A DNA stretch of 64,000 nucleotides, taken from the NCBI RefSeq assembly GCF_000613185.1, contig NZ_CCBB010000003.1:2356001-2420000 (forward strand). Direction: 5' to 3'. Below are positions 56,208 through 64,000 of this stretch, piece after piece. Source of the DNA: Mycolicibacterium cosmeticum (GTDB lineage: Bacteria > Actinomycetota > Actinomycetes > Mycobacteriales > Mycobacteriaceae). The notes under the pieces were generated by a model that made no database searches, was not told where the DNA came from, and saw only the letters and a program-made list of their open reading frames with translations. Position 1 is the first letter of the stretch. Each line of letters starts with the position of its first letter. Both the position numbers and the translations under genes were made by a program.

Positions 56208-58118
56208 TCATGCCTCCTGGTAATCGGACCAGATGGGTTCGGCCACGGCGCAACGGTATTCGGAGAGCCGCCATGGACTGACGGTGTGGATCTCACCGTC
56301 GGCGTTCTTGAAGTACGAGTGCTTGACCGACGGATGCGCCCACACGGTCTTGCGGATCGCCTCCTGGGATTTCGCGTGCCATGCCGCGGTCGGCTCGGGC
56401 AGCGGCTCGATACTGTGCAGCCCTGCGGTGATGAGGTGCTCCAGGCATTGGTTGATGTAGCGCATCTGCAACTCGGAGTTCATGATCAGGCTGCCGCCGT
56501 GCGCCAGGTGGGTACCCGGGCCGTAGGTCATGAAGAAATTGGGGAAACCGGGGACGGTGATGCCGCGGTAAGCGTACGGCCGGGAACCCCACACGGTGTG
56601 CAGGTCCGCGCCGCCGCGACCGATGACGGTCATCGGGAACAACACGTCGGTGGCGCGAAAACCGGTGGCGTACACGATGACATCCACGTCGTGCTGTGCG
56701 CCGTCGGCGGTGCGGATGCCGGTGGGGCTGATGCTCCCGATCGGGGTGCGGACCAGGTCGACGTTATCGCGTTTGAGGGTGGCCAGCCAGCTGCCGTTGT
56801 CCTGCAGGGTGCGTTTGCCGGTGGCCGGATAGTCGGGTAATACCTTGGCGAGCAGGTCGGGATCATCACCGACCTGCGTGGTGATCCAGTCGGTGAACAT
56901 GATGCGGGCGATGGCGTTGATCTCGCTGACCGCGTTGGCTTGATCGGCGTAGCCCGGGTCGACCCGGGCGGCATCGAGGCCCTTGTCGGCGCCCGGCCAC
57001 AGCAGCAGAAACCGGTACCAGCGGCCGTAATACGGCAGGTGCTGCATGGCCCACCGGACGCCGTCGGGCACCCTGTCGTGATACATCGGATTGGGGAACA
57101 TCCACTGGGCGGTGCGCTGGAACACCGTCAGGTGTGCCACCCGGTCGGCGATGGCGGGGGCGATCTGGAAACCACTGGCCCCCGCGCCGATCAGGGCGAC
57201 ACGCTTGCCGGTGAGGTCGACGCCGTGGTCCCATCGCGCGGAATGAAAGGCGGGCCCGGTGAAGGTGTCGGCGCCGGGGAAGTCGGGAATCTGCGGGCGG
57301 TTGAGCTGACCGACCGCGGTGATGACGGCGTCGGCCCGCAGCGTCTCGGTACCGTCCGCGGTGCGCACGGTCACCTGCCAGCGGTCGTCGGTCCATGCCG
57401 CCGAGAGCACCTCGGTGTTCCACCGGATGTGTGGCTGCAGGCCGTGCCGGTCGACCACGTCACAGAAGTATCGGCGCAGTTCGGGTTGTTCGGCGAAGAA
57501 GTGGTCCCAGTGGTTGCTGGGTTCGAAGCTGTAGCAGTAGAGGTGGTTGGCGACGTCCACCCGGGCGCCGGGATAGCTGTTCTCCCACCAGGTTCCGCCG
57601 GGGCCGGCGTTCTTCTCCACGATGGTGAACGGAATACCCGCCTGCTTGAGCCGGACGCCGGCCAGTACCCCGGATTCGCCGCAGCCGATGACGATGACGT
57701 GGAAGCCCTCGGCGCCGGTGAGGGGCCTGGGCCGGCGGGGGTCGGCGCCCTGCAGGTCGAGTTCCTCGAGGACCAGTGGCACGTTGTCCTCGTCGACGGG
57801 TTCGCACGCCGCCCAGTCGAGCATTTCGCGCACCAGGTCGTCGGATAGCGGGTCGGGGATGGGGCAGCCGCGGTCGCGGTAGTCGGTGATGATCGGCAGC
57901 GCGACGGCGCGGGCGCGGGCCTTGTCCTCCTCGCTCATGAAGCCCTGGACCTCGTTGAGGAACAAGCCCGCCTGTTTGAAGTCCCGGATATACGACGGGT
58001 CGCCGGTGAGGTGCACCAGCGAGAGCAACAGGGTGGGAATGCTGACGTCTTCCAGGGCCGCGGCGATCTGGGCGTCCGGGGTGTCGAACGGCTGTCCGAC
58101 GTGGAAACTGCGCGTCAC
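56208..58118 (-). CDS. Baeyer-Villiger flavin monooxygenase (HAPMO-like, with N-terminal extension)
   Basis: A 636-residue FAD/NADPH monooxygenase. After an N-terminal helical extension of about 135 residues comes the FAD motif VIVIGCGESG (141-150). The Baeyer-Villiger fingerprint is F286-x-G-x3-H292-x3-W296-D, and the NADPH motif is ALIGAGASG. Length and extension resemble 4-hydroxyacetophenone monooxygenase. It inserts oxygen next to a ketone to give an ester. The GTG at 58118 lies just after a perfect 8-bp-arm palindrome that probably controls the operon. Confidence 0.93.
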   Translation of the reverse strand: MTRSFHVGQPFDTPDAQIAAALEDVSIPTLLLSLVHLTGDPSYIRDFKQAGLFLNEVQGFMSEEDKARARAVALPIITDYRDRGCPIPDPLSDDLVREMLDWAACEPVDEDNVPLVLEELDLQGADPRRPRPLTGAEGFHVIVIGCGESGVLAGVRLKQAGIPFTIVEKNAGPGGTWWENSYPGARVDVANHLYCYSFEPSNHWDHFFAEQPELRRYFCDVVDRHGLQPHIRWNTEVLSAAWTDDRWQVTVRTADGTETLRADAVITAVGQLNRPQIPDFPGADTFTGPAFHSARWDHGVDLTGKRVALIGAGASGFQIAPAIADRVAHLTVFQRTAQWMFPNPMYHDRVPDGVRWAMQHLPYYGRWYRFLLLWPGADKGLDAARVDPGYADQANAVSEINAIARIMFTDWITTQVGDDPDLLAKVLPDYPATGKRTLQDNGSWLATLKRDNVDLVRTPIGSISPTGIRTADGAQHDVDVIVYATGFRATDVLFPMTVIGRGGADLHTVWGSRPYAYRGITVPGFPNFFMTYGPGTHLAHGGSLIMNSELQMRYINQCLEHLITAGLHSIEPLPEPTAAWHAKSQEAIRKTVWAHPSVKHSYFKNADGEIHTVSPWRLSEYRCAVAEPIWSDYQEA

Positions 58119-58126
58119 GGGTAGTT

Positions 58127-58145
58127 ACGCTACGTCGCGTAGCGT
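58127..58145. promoter_or_regulatory. Palindromic operator candidate upstream of the BVMO operon
   Basis: ACGCTACG-TCG-CGTAGCGT, perfect 8-bp arms, nine bases before the BVMO start codon and overlapping a TAGCGT that could be its -10 box. No regulator gene is adjacent on this side, so the cognate repressor is unknown. Confidence 0.65.
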
Positions 58146-58365
58146 TATGGGGCAAGGGTGTGGTGGGCCGAAGGGATTGCGTGGCCGCTTGGTGACGATC
58201 AGCGCGCCGGCCGAGGCCCACGCGAATTCACCCGAGATCGACGGAATCGGCAAGCTCTCGAATCCCGTGTGCCGCAGAGCGTGACCGCACGTTCGAGGTC
58301 CGGGGACGGTGGACGGTCGGCGCGACTCCTCGGCCAGCGGTCGTGACGCGACCACCATCGCGGGC

Positions 58366-59364
58366 TCAGTCCGACGCAGTCCGCGAAAGCAGCTCGCGTG
58401 CATTGCCTTCCATCACAGCGGCCAGTGCGTCGGGTCGGTCGGCGAAGTAAGCGTCGACGTTGCGCGTGTACCAGGCCGCAGCCGACGGGCTGACTGCCGG
58501 GAAATCCGTGCCGAAGAGGATCTGCTCCACCGGTACGAAGCTCTCCAGGGCGACGAGATTCGTCTCGAATCCGGAGAGGGCGGTCTCGTAGTAGAAGGTG
58601 CGAAAGTCGGCGATGATCTCGTCGGCGGTGAGCCCGCACTCCGTGTGGAAGGCACACAGTCCGGCCACCCGCGATGCGAGGAAGGGGGTGCTTCCGCCGG
58701 AGTGCGACAAGATGATTCGCACGTTCGGGAACTCACGCTTGCGTCCGCTCGTCACCAGGTCGGCCGCCGCCTTGTACGTCTCGTTGGGAACCTCCACCAC
58801 CGGAACAGGCAGGAACTCGTTCGGTGCGGGATTGCGTCCCGGCGTCTGTTCGCCATGGAGGAACACCACCGCGCTTCTCCGGTCGAGTTCTGCCCACAGG
58901 GGTTCGAACACGGGGTCGCCGAGCGACCGGGCATTCTCGCCCGTTCCGTAGACGTTGGTCACGGTGACGCCGTCCGCGCCCAGCACGTCCAGCGCATAGG
59001 CCACCTCCTCCAGTGCCGCGTCTGGATCGGTGGGTGACGGCAGGTGGGCGAAGAAGCCGAAGCGGCCGGGATGCTCTTCGGCGACCTGGCTGCAGAATGT
59101 GTTGATCACGCGAGCGAACCCACGTCGGGTTCTCGCCGGTAGGTAGGACTCGATGTCGTTGGGAAGGGACAGGATTGCCGTGGAGATGCCCATGGCGTCC
59201 ATGAAGGCCAGGCTTGCATCGGGGGTCCAGGCCGGCGCGTCCGCGGTGAACTTCCACCCCGAATTCGCTCCCAACGCACCCGCGACGTCTTCGCCGAACA
59301 GTTGCGGCGGGAACGCGTGGTGATGGAGATCCACCCGGGAAGTGGTCGGCGGTGTCACAGGCAT
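58366..59364 (-). CDS. Amidohydrolase-2 family metal-dependent hydrolase/decarboxylase
   Basis: A 332-residue TIM-barrel enzyme of the ACMSD/amidohydrolase-2 family. VDLHHHAFPP carries the first metal ligands (His-x-His), VVFLHGEQTPG and IILSHSGGS further His residues, and LFGTDFPAVSP the metal-binding Asp. Relatives decarboxylate or hydrate aromatic acids. The ATG at 59364 is taken from the natural VDLHHH spacing; longer frames exist. It is divergent from a MarR gene across a palindrome. Confidence 0.88.
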   Translation of the reverse strand: MPVTPPTTSRVDLHHHAFPPQLFGEDVAGALGANSGWKFTADAPAWTPDASLAFMDAMGISTAILSLPNDIESYLPARTRRGFARVINTFCSQVAEEHPGRFGFFAHLPSPTDPDAALEEVAYALDVLGADGVTVTNVYGTGENARSLGDPVFEPLWAELDRRSAVVFLHGEQTPGRNPAPNEFLPVPVVEVPNETYKAAADLVTSGRKREFPNVRIILSHSGGSTPFLASRVAGLCAFHTECGLTADEIIADFRTFYYETALSGFETNLVALESFVPVEQILFGTDFPAVSPSAAAWYTRNVDAYFADRPDALAAVMEGNARELLSRTASD

Positions 59365-59385
59365 GTCATCAGGGTGTCCGTTTAG

Positions 59386-59399
59386 TTGACAAATGTCAA
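59386..59399. promoter_or_regulatory. Palindromic operator candidate between amidohydrolase and marR
   Basis: TTGACA-AA-TGTCAA, perfect 6-bp arms. A related sequence, TTGACG-TC-TGACAT, follows at 59404-59417. Both lie in the 62-base gap between the divergent start codons. Confidence 0.65.
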
Positions 59400-59426
59400 T
59401 AGTTGACGTCTGACATTGATATGGTG

Positions 59427-59864
59427 ATGCCGGTGACCAGGGATCAACGCGCCGTCGAGATGCGACTTCTCGATGCGCTGTACCGCCTGAACAAATCGGT
59501 CCTGGGTGCTGCTCGGACGCACGTTGCGGCAGTGGCGAAATTGGACCTCGTCGACTTCCTGATACTCCGGTCGATCGAACTCGGCGTCGATGGACCTGGC
59601 GATCTCGTTCGGGATCTGGGCCTGCACGCATCTGTGGTCAGTCGCGCGGTGACCAAGTTGGCCAAAGCCGGGTTGGTGGTGCGGGCCGTGGACCCCGCCG
59701 ATTCGAGGCGGTCCTACCTCACTCTCACGCCGGCGGCCGAGGTCGCCATCTCCGAGGTGGAGGGGCGTGTGCAACCCATGCTGCACGATCGCCTCGGGCG
59801 GCTGACCGCTCAACAGATCACCACCCTGCTGGAGTGCTTCGACCTCCTCAACGGCGCCGAGTAA
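59427..59864 (+). CDS. MarR-family transcriptional regulator
   Basis: A 145-residue winged-helix repressor. LDLVDFLILRSIELGVDGPGDLVRDLGLHASVVSRAVTKLAKAGLVVRAVDPADSRRSYLTLTPAAE is a complete MarR DNA-binding domain with recognition helix and wing. Candidate starts are a TTG at 59403, the ATG at 59427 and a GTG at 59433; TATGGT at 59420-59425 would suit a leaderless start at the GTG. It probably controls the divergent amidohydrolase through the palindrome between them (inference). Confidence 0.86.
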   Translation: MPVTRDQRAVEMRLLDALYRLNKSVLGAARTHVAAVAKLDLVDFLILRSIELGVDGPGDLVRDLGLHASVVSRAVTKLAKAGLVVRAVDPADSRRSYLTLTPAAEVAISEVEGRVQPMLHDRLGRLTAQQITTLLECFDLLNGAE

Positions 59865-59873
59865 CCACCTGGG

Positions 59874-60239
59874 TCACATGGCCGGGATGGTCGGCTGCAG
59901 AACGGCCCGCGCGACAGCCTCGGTTCGTAGGTGCTCGAAGGCCAGGTATTCCGGGTCGTTGACCATGTCGACGAAGCTCTGCCGAGTCGGGTAGCTGACC
60001 AGCAGCACCATGTCCCAGTCTCCGACGTCCGTTGCCACCAGTGCCGGGTGTCCGGCGCCGGCGTAGATGATCGTGACCCCGTACCGCTCGTTGAGTCCGG
60101 AGGTCGTGAACCGCTCGATGTACTGCAGGTACCGGGCAGTGCCGTCCGGCACGAATTGCAGCAGGTTCAGCATCACCACCGGGCCGTTGGGATCGGCGGC
60201 CACGAAACGCTCGAGATCGGATGCATCGAGAACCGACAT
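59874..60239 (-). CDS. DUF1330/EthD-like dimeric alpha-beta barrel protein
   Basis: A 121-residue protein. PVVMLNLLQFVPDGTARYLQYIERFT and VLLVSYPTRQSFVDMVNDPEYLAFEHLRTEAVARAVLQPT are the typical DUF1330 stretches of the ferredoxin-like alpha-beta barrel fold, often small oxygenases or isomerases acting on reactive intermediates. It converges on the marR gene with a 9-base gap and is divergent from a TetR gene, its probable regulator. Confidence 0.85.
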   Translation of the reverse strand: MSVLDASDLERFVAADPNGPVVMLNLLQFVPDGTARYLQYIERFTTSGLNERYGVTIIYAGAGHPALVATDVGDWDMVLLVSYPTRQSFVDMVNDPEYLAFEHLRTEAVARAVLQPTIPAM

Positions 60240-60267
60240 GGGAAATCCTCCGTTCGATTACTTACTT

Positions 60268-60289
60268 GCTATATGACACGCAACATAGC
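60268..60289. promoter_or_regulatory. Imperfect inverted repeat between DUF1330 and tetR genes
   Basis: GCTAT, 12 bases, ATAGC, with partial extension inward (TG and CA). It lies in the 87-base AT-richer gap between divergent genes and is a weak operator candidate for the TetR protein. Confidence 0.4.
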
Positions 60290-60326
60290 GGACCCCGCTG
60301 ACAAGCGGTGCGCAAGAATGACCGCC

Positions 60327-60968
60327 ATGACATCCGATCGTGCGGCCAGGCGGACTCAAGCCGAGCGCCGCGCTGCGACGCGGCAACGCGTGCTCGACGC
60401 CGCAACGGCACTGGTCGCGGCGCATGGATCGCGGGCGCTCACCGTGGCTGCTGTCGGCGAAGCTGCTGGCTATAGCCGCGGCATCGTGAACCACCATTTC
60501 GGCAGCAGGGCGCGGTTGCTCGAGGAGCTCCTGGCGTACACCCAGCAGTTCGACGTGCCGACCGAAGCCTCCGATGGATTGGGCCGCTTGACCGGGTTCG
60601 TGGAGGCATACCTGACGGGGATGCACCAGCGATCGCCGCGGTCGGAGGCCTTCTTGAAGCTGTGGACCGAGTCGACCGGGTCGGAGCCGTCGCTTGCACC
60701 GCTGTTCGCCGAGCGCGACGCCTGGTTTCGCCAACACCTCGAACGACACATCAGGGAGGGGTTGACCGACAAGTCGATTCGTCGCGAGACCGACCCGACC
60801 ATCGCGGCGGTGGCGATCATCGGTCTGTTGCGGGGCACCGCGATGATGGCGTTCTCGACGGCCCGCGATATCGCGGTCGACGAACTCGCGTCGGAAGTCG
60901 CCAGGGGCATCGGACGTAGTCTGGCGGCGCAACCGGGGCCTGCTGGTGGTCCCGGATCGAGTTCGTAG
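60327..60968 (+). CDS. TetR-family transcriptional regulator
   Basis: A 213-residue TetR/BetI-like repressor. The N-terminal RRTQAERRAATRQRVLDAATALVAAHGSRALTVAAVGEAAGYSRGIVNHHFGSRARLLEEL is the helix-turn-helix domain; the C-terminal helical ligand domain includes SEAFLKLWTES and a long amphipathic helix. The ATG at 60327 is used; another ATG lies 9 bases upstream. It is divergent from the DUF1330 gene and ends 19 bases before the converging molybdenum hydroxylase. Confidence 0.88.
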   Translation: MTSDRAARRTQAERRAATRQRVLDAATALVAAHGSRALTVAAVGEAAGYSRGIVNHHFGSRARLLEELLAYTQQFDVPTEASDGLGRLTGFVEAYLTGMHQRSPRSEAFLKLWTESTGSEPSLAPLFAERDAWFRQHLERHIREGLTDKSIRRETDPTIAAVAIIGLLRGTAMMAFSTARDIAVDELASEVARGIGRSLAAQPGPAGGPGSSS

Positions 60969-60987
60969 CCGCGTTTGGGTGAGGTCG

Positions 60988-63186
60988 TCAGCGCAGCAGG
61001 ACCTCCGGGTGAATAGGCAGGTCACGGACGCGGATACCGGTGGCGTTGTATACGGCATTGCCTATTGCGGCGGCCGATCCCACGGCGCCCAGTTCGCCGA
61101 CGCCTCGCGCTCCGACGTCGCTGAAATCGGGGTCGTCGCCGTCGAGGCATACCGCGTCGACGAACGGAACGTCGGCGTTCACCGGAACGACGTAGTCGGC
61201 CAGGTTGGTGGCAGCCAAGCGGCCGGACGGGTCTATCGGATCGGCTTCCAGTAAGGCGTGCCCGATGCCGAAGATGACACCTCCGACCACCTGGCTGCGG
61301 GCCGCCTTGGCGTTGATCACCCGACCGATGTCCACGACGGTGGTGAATCTGGCGACGCGCGTTTCCCCCGTCAACGAGTTGACCCGCACCTCGCAGAAGT
61401 GCGCTCCGAACCCATGTGCAGCGAAATGGGGAGAAATGCTGTCGGCGCTGCTGTGGATGGCGTCGATTCCCGGGATTCGCATCCTCTGCAGCAGATCGGC
61501 GAAACCGATGCGCGCGTTGCCCGCTCGCAACGTGCCGGCAGCGTAAGACACTGGTGCTGCCGAATCTGCCAGCGGCGAAGCAGGATTCGACGAGGCGACC
61601 CTGACGAGATTGTCGATCGCAGCCCGTGCGGCGGTCCGGGCCGTGGGAGCCATGCTGCCGGTTGCGCGGGAGCCGACGGCGCCGGGCCCCGGCGGCAGGA
61701 TGGTGTCTCCCACCTCAGTGACGATGCGGTCCATCGGCAGGCCCACCGCGTCGGCGATGACGATCGCCAATGCGGTCGCGGCGCCCGTGCCGATGTCCAT
61801 GATGCTCGTCGAGGCCAGTACGGTGCCGTCGTCGCGAAACCGCACCTGAACCGCGTTCGCGGAACGGCCGGCAGCCGGGTAGATGGCGGTAGCCATCCCC
61901 ATGCCGATCAGCCACTGGCCGTCGCGGGTGGTTGCGGGGGTGGCGGCGCGGCGTTCCCAGCCGAATCGGTTGGCGCCGAGTCGGTAACATTCATCGAGTC
62001 TTTTGCTGGTCCAACGGCGACTGGTGCCGGGCAGCGTCGTCGCGTAGTTGCGCAGCCGCAACTGCACCGGGTCGACGCCGGTCGCCACCGCCAGTTCGTC
62101 CATCGCGGTTTCGATCGCGAACGCTCCGGGCGCCTCATTGGGCGCGCGCATCGCCCAGCTCGGTGGAGTGTCCAGAGTGACCTGGCGTTGGTCCACATGC
62201 AGATTCGGGGTGCGGTACAGCGCCGCGGTGGTCTCGGCGGCGGTGCGCATGGGCCAGCCGCCCACCGCTGGGGCCTCGGCGTCGGATTCGTGGCTGACCG
62301 CCGTGAGTGTCCCGTCGGCGCGTGCACCCAAGCGCACTCGCTGCCGAACCGCGGAGCGGTGCCCGACGATGGTGAAGACCTGGCTGCGGGTCAAGATCAA
62401 CTTGACGGGACGGTTCAGCTCGCGAGCCGCCGCTGCGCCCAGGATGACGTCCGACCACGGGAGTACGCGGCTGCCGAAGCCGCCACCGACGTATGTCGAG
62501 ATGATCCGCAGCTGCTCGGGCGTCAGCCCGAGCGCACCGGTGATCCCGGAGATGGCCCGGCCGGGAAACTGCGTGCCTGTGTAGAGCGTCAGGAGGTTCT
62601 GGTGCCAGACCGCCACGGACGCGTGCGGTTCCATCGCCGCGGCATGCTGAGCCGGTTGGGTGACGGTGGTCTCGACAGTGATCTCACTGTCGCGTAGCGC
62701 GGCATCGATCGAGGCGATCCCCGGCGCCAGGATGGTCTTGTTGCCCGATTCCGGCATGGTGATGCTGACCCCTGGCCCGGCATCGGCGAGAGATGTTCTG
62801 GGAGTCCGGGATTGATAGTCGACGGTGATCATGGCTGCCGCGTCGCGTGCATGTTCGAAGGTGTCGGCAACCACCACACCGATGGCCTGGCCGTGAAAGC
62901 GCACCTCACGGTCCTGTAGCGGACGGTACTTCTCGCCGAGCGCATCTTCGGCGACAGGCTGCAGTCGCAGCGGAGCGAACGGGGTGTACACCGCGAGAAC
63001 ACCCGGTGCATGCGTTGCCGCGTCGGTGTCCATCGCGGCGATGGTGCCCAACCCGGTGGTGGCCGACACCAGCGCGGCGTGGACCAGTTCTGGTTCCCGG
63101 TAGTCCGCCGAGTACCGCGCCGCACCGGTTGTCTTGGCCCGCCCGTCGACTCGGGAGATTTCGCCGCCCAGCGGTGACGGGGTCAT
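60988..63186 (-). CDS. Molybdenum hydroxylase large subunit (xanthine dehydrogenase/PaoC-like)
   Basis: A 732-residue molybdopterin-binding subunit of the aldehyde oxidase/xanthine dehydrogenase family. RVDGRAKTTGAARYSADY begins the N-terminal domain. YVGGGFGSRVLPWSDVILGAAAARELNRPVKLILTR is the molybdopterin-contact region, and GVGELGAVGSAAAIGNA near the C-terminus has the catalytic Glu (E698). It is of the YagR/PaoC type, which oxidises aldehydes or N-heterocycles. Its ATG overlaps the stop of the FAD-subunit gene (ATGA). Confidence 0.93.
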   Translation of the reverse strand: MTPSPLGGEISRVDGRAKTTGAARYSADYREPELVHAALVSATTGLGTIAAMDTDAATHAPGVLAVYTPFAPLRLQPVAEDALGEKYRPLQDREVRFHGQAIGVVVADTFEHARDAAAMITVDYQSRTPRTSLADAGPGVSITMPESGNKTILAPGIASIDAALRDSEITVETTVTQPAQHAAAMEPHASVAVWHQNLLTLYTGTQFPGRAISGITGALGLTPEQLRIISTYVGGGFGSRVLPWSDVILGAAAARELNRPVKLILTRSQVFTIVGHRSAVRQRVRLGARADGTLTAVSHESDAEAPAVGGWPMRTAAETTAALYRTPNLHVDQRQVTLDTPPSWAMRAPNEAPGAFAIETAMDELAVATGVDPVQLRLRNYATTLPGTSRRWTSKRLDECYRLGANRFGWERRAATPATTRDGQWLIGMGMATAIYPAAGRSANAVQVRFRDDGTVLASTSIMDIGTGAATALAIVIADAVGLPMDRIVTEVGDTILPPGPGAVGSRATGSMAPTARTAARAAIDNLVRVASSNPASPLADSAAPVSYAAGTLRAGNARIGFADLLQRMRIPGIDAIHSSADSISPHFAAHGFGAHFCEVRVNSLTGETRVARFTTVVDIGRVINAKAARSQVVGGVIFGIGHALLEADPIDPSGRLAATNLADYVVPVNADVPFVDAVCLDGDDPDFSDVGARGVGELGAVGSAAAIGNAVYNATGIRVRDLPIHPEVLLR

Positions 63187-64000
63187 GCGATGCCCGTGAC
63201 GTCGGTGAGGGCTCGGACGATCGCCCGGCGCAACAGATGAGTCTTGAAACCGTTGTGGCTCAGCGGTCGCGCGTCGGCGGCCGCTGCTTCGGCTGCGGCG
63301 TCGATGGTGACTGCGGTCACGGGTCGGTTCGTCAGCAGCTTCTCCACTTCAGGAAGCCGCCATGGCACCGTGGCCACCCCGCCGGCGGCCAGGCGGGCGC
63401 GGGTGATGACGTCGTCACGCACGGTGATTGCGACGGCCACGGAGGTCAGCGCGAATTCGTAGGACTGGCGATCGCGCACCTTGAGGTAGCCCGTCCTGGT
63501 GCCCGCGGGAAATCGGGGCGCGGTGATGGCGGTGATCAGTTCTCCCGGCTTCAAATCGCTTTCCACCTCCGGTGTCGCACCGGGCTTGCGGTAGAACCGT
63601 TCGAGGGCGACGCTGCGCTCACCGTCTGAACTGCTCAGTTCCACCGCTGCCTCGGCGGCCACCAGTGCGACGGCGACGTCACTGGCGTGGGTGGCGACAC
63701 AGGCGTCACTGGTACCGAGCACGGCGTGGGCGCGGTTGTAGCCGTCGATGGCCGGGCAGCCCGTCCCGGGCTTGCGCTTGTTGCATGGCATCGATACATC
63801 GCGGAAGTAGCTGCATCGAGTGCGCTGCAACAAGTTTCCGCCCATGCTGGCCATGTTGCGCAGTTGTGGGGAGGCGCTCAGTTCCAGCGCTCGGCTGACC
63901 AGGCTGAAATCGCGTCGCACTGACGGATGTTCGGCGACGTCGCTCATGCGTTCCAGTGCGCCGATACGCAGGCCGGCGGTGCCGACCGTAATGCCGGTCA
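63183..64000 (-). CDS. Molybdenum hydroxylase FAD subunit (PaoB-like), N-terminus beyond the window
   Basis: The open frame continues to the right edge with typical family sequence (TVGTAGLRIGALERMSDVAEHP), so the start lies outside. At least 271 residues are present. The FAD-binding MASMGGNLLQ stretch is followed by a cysteine cluster, TRCSYFRD, CNKRKPGTGCPA, as in PaoB/YagS proteins that bind an extra [4Fe-4S] cluster. It shuttles electrons from the molybdenum subunit. The [2Fe-2S] subunit is expected just outside the window. Confidence 0.92.
   Translation of the reverse strand, partial: TGITVGTAGLRIGALERMSDVAEHPSVRRDFSLVSRALELSASPQLRNMASMGGNLLQRTRCSYFRDVSMPCNKRKPGTGCPAIDGYNRAHAVLGTSDACVATHASDVAVALVAAEAAVELSSSDGERSVALERFYRKPGATPEVESDLKPGELITAITAPRFPAGTRTGYLKVRDRQSYEFALTSVAVAITVRDDVITRARLAAGGVATVPWRLPEVEKLLTNRPVTAVTIDAAAEAAAADARPLSHNGFKTHLLRRAIVRALTDVTGIA

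Noticed and set aside
58125..58403. A 92-codon minus-strand gene upstream of the BVMO operon
   Set aside because: It runs across the palindrome and promoter area, has no ribosome site and no motif; more likely non-coding.

Overview
The window is high-GC DNA with GTG/TTG starts, many 1-4 base gene overlaps and TANNNT-like -10 boxes placed 6-7 bases before start codons (leaderless style). Its gene families (Pks, PapA, MmpL, FAAL-type FadD, PE-PPE hydrolase, Gap, AAC(2')-I, Sdh1, FecB2, haemophore-like protein) place it in a Mycobacterium, probably a rapid grower (Mycolicibacterium). From memory, the order of the middle part matches the M. tuberculosis Rv0245-Rv0265c / M. smegmatis MSMEG_0416-0438 neighbourhood.

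1-9.2 kb: a trehalose-polyphleate-type lipid locus. It holds a type I Pks (cut by the left edge), PapA acyltransferase, MmpL10-like exporter, secreted PE-PPE-domain hydrolase/acyltransferase, FadD23-like fatty acyl-AMP ligase and a Gap-like membrane protein.

9.2-30.8 kb: an apparently complete Wzx/Wzy-type acidic exopolysaccharide island. It has a tyrosine phosphatase divergent from a fused Wzz/BY-kinase, two polysaccharide-lyase-like enzymes, an SGNH esterase, an O-acyltransferase, a Wzy-like polymerase, a Wzx flippase, one glycosyltransferase, an AlgD-like sugar-nucleotide dehydrogenase, an initiating sugar transferase, a dTDP-rhamnose operon (rmlA, rmlB, fused rmlC-rmlD), a small secreted protein and a DUF4012 protein. 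The rightward kinase and rml transcripts appear to share a promoter element. A 17-bp tandem repeat and a 1.3-kb non-coding divergent region with a perfect hairpin lie inside the island.

30.8-49 kb: conserved core. It includes a 2OG oxygenase and flavin reductase; the Sdh1 succinate dehydrogenase operon; a PEP mutase/isocitrate lyase homologue; a DUF559/AbiEi-type nuclease-like gene bracketed by two near-identical hairpins; nitrite assimilation (nirB, nirD, sirohydrochlorin chelatase, nnaR-like regulator); aac(2')-I; pxpC/pxpB; a queuosine-precursor transporter; a FecB2-like siderophore-binding lipoprotein; and a mycothiol-dependent isomerase-fold protein.

49-64 kb: small catabolic and stress modules, several with a neighbouring regulator and a palindrome. 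They are an agmatine module (TetR, small ORF, agmatine deiminase, frameshifted amidohydrolase, APC permease); two small secreted proteins, one haemophore-like; ohr/ohrR with a double palindrome; a Baeyer-Villiger monooxygenase plus Zn alcohol dehydrogenase; an amidohydrolase divergent from MarR; a DUF1330 protein divergent from TetR; and a molybdenum hydroxylase whose FAD subunit runs off the right edge. No rRNA, tRNA, CRISPR array or insertion sequence was seen.
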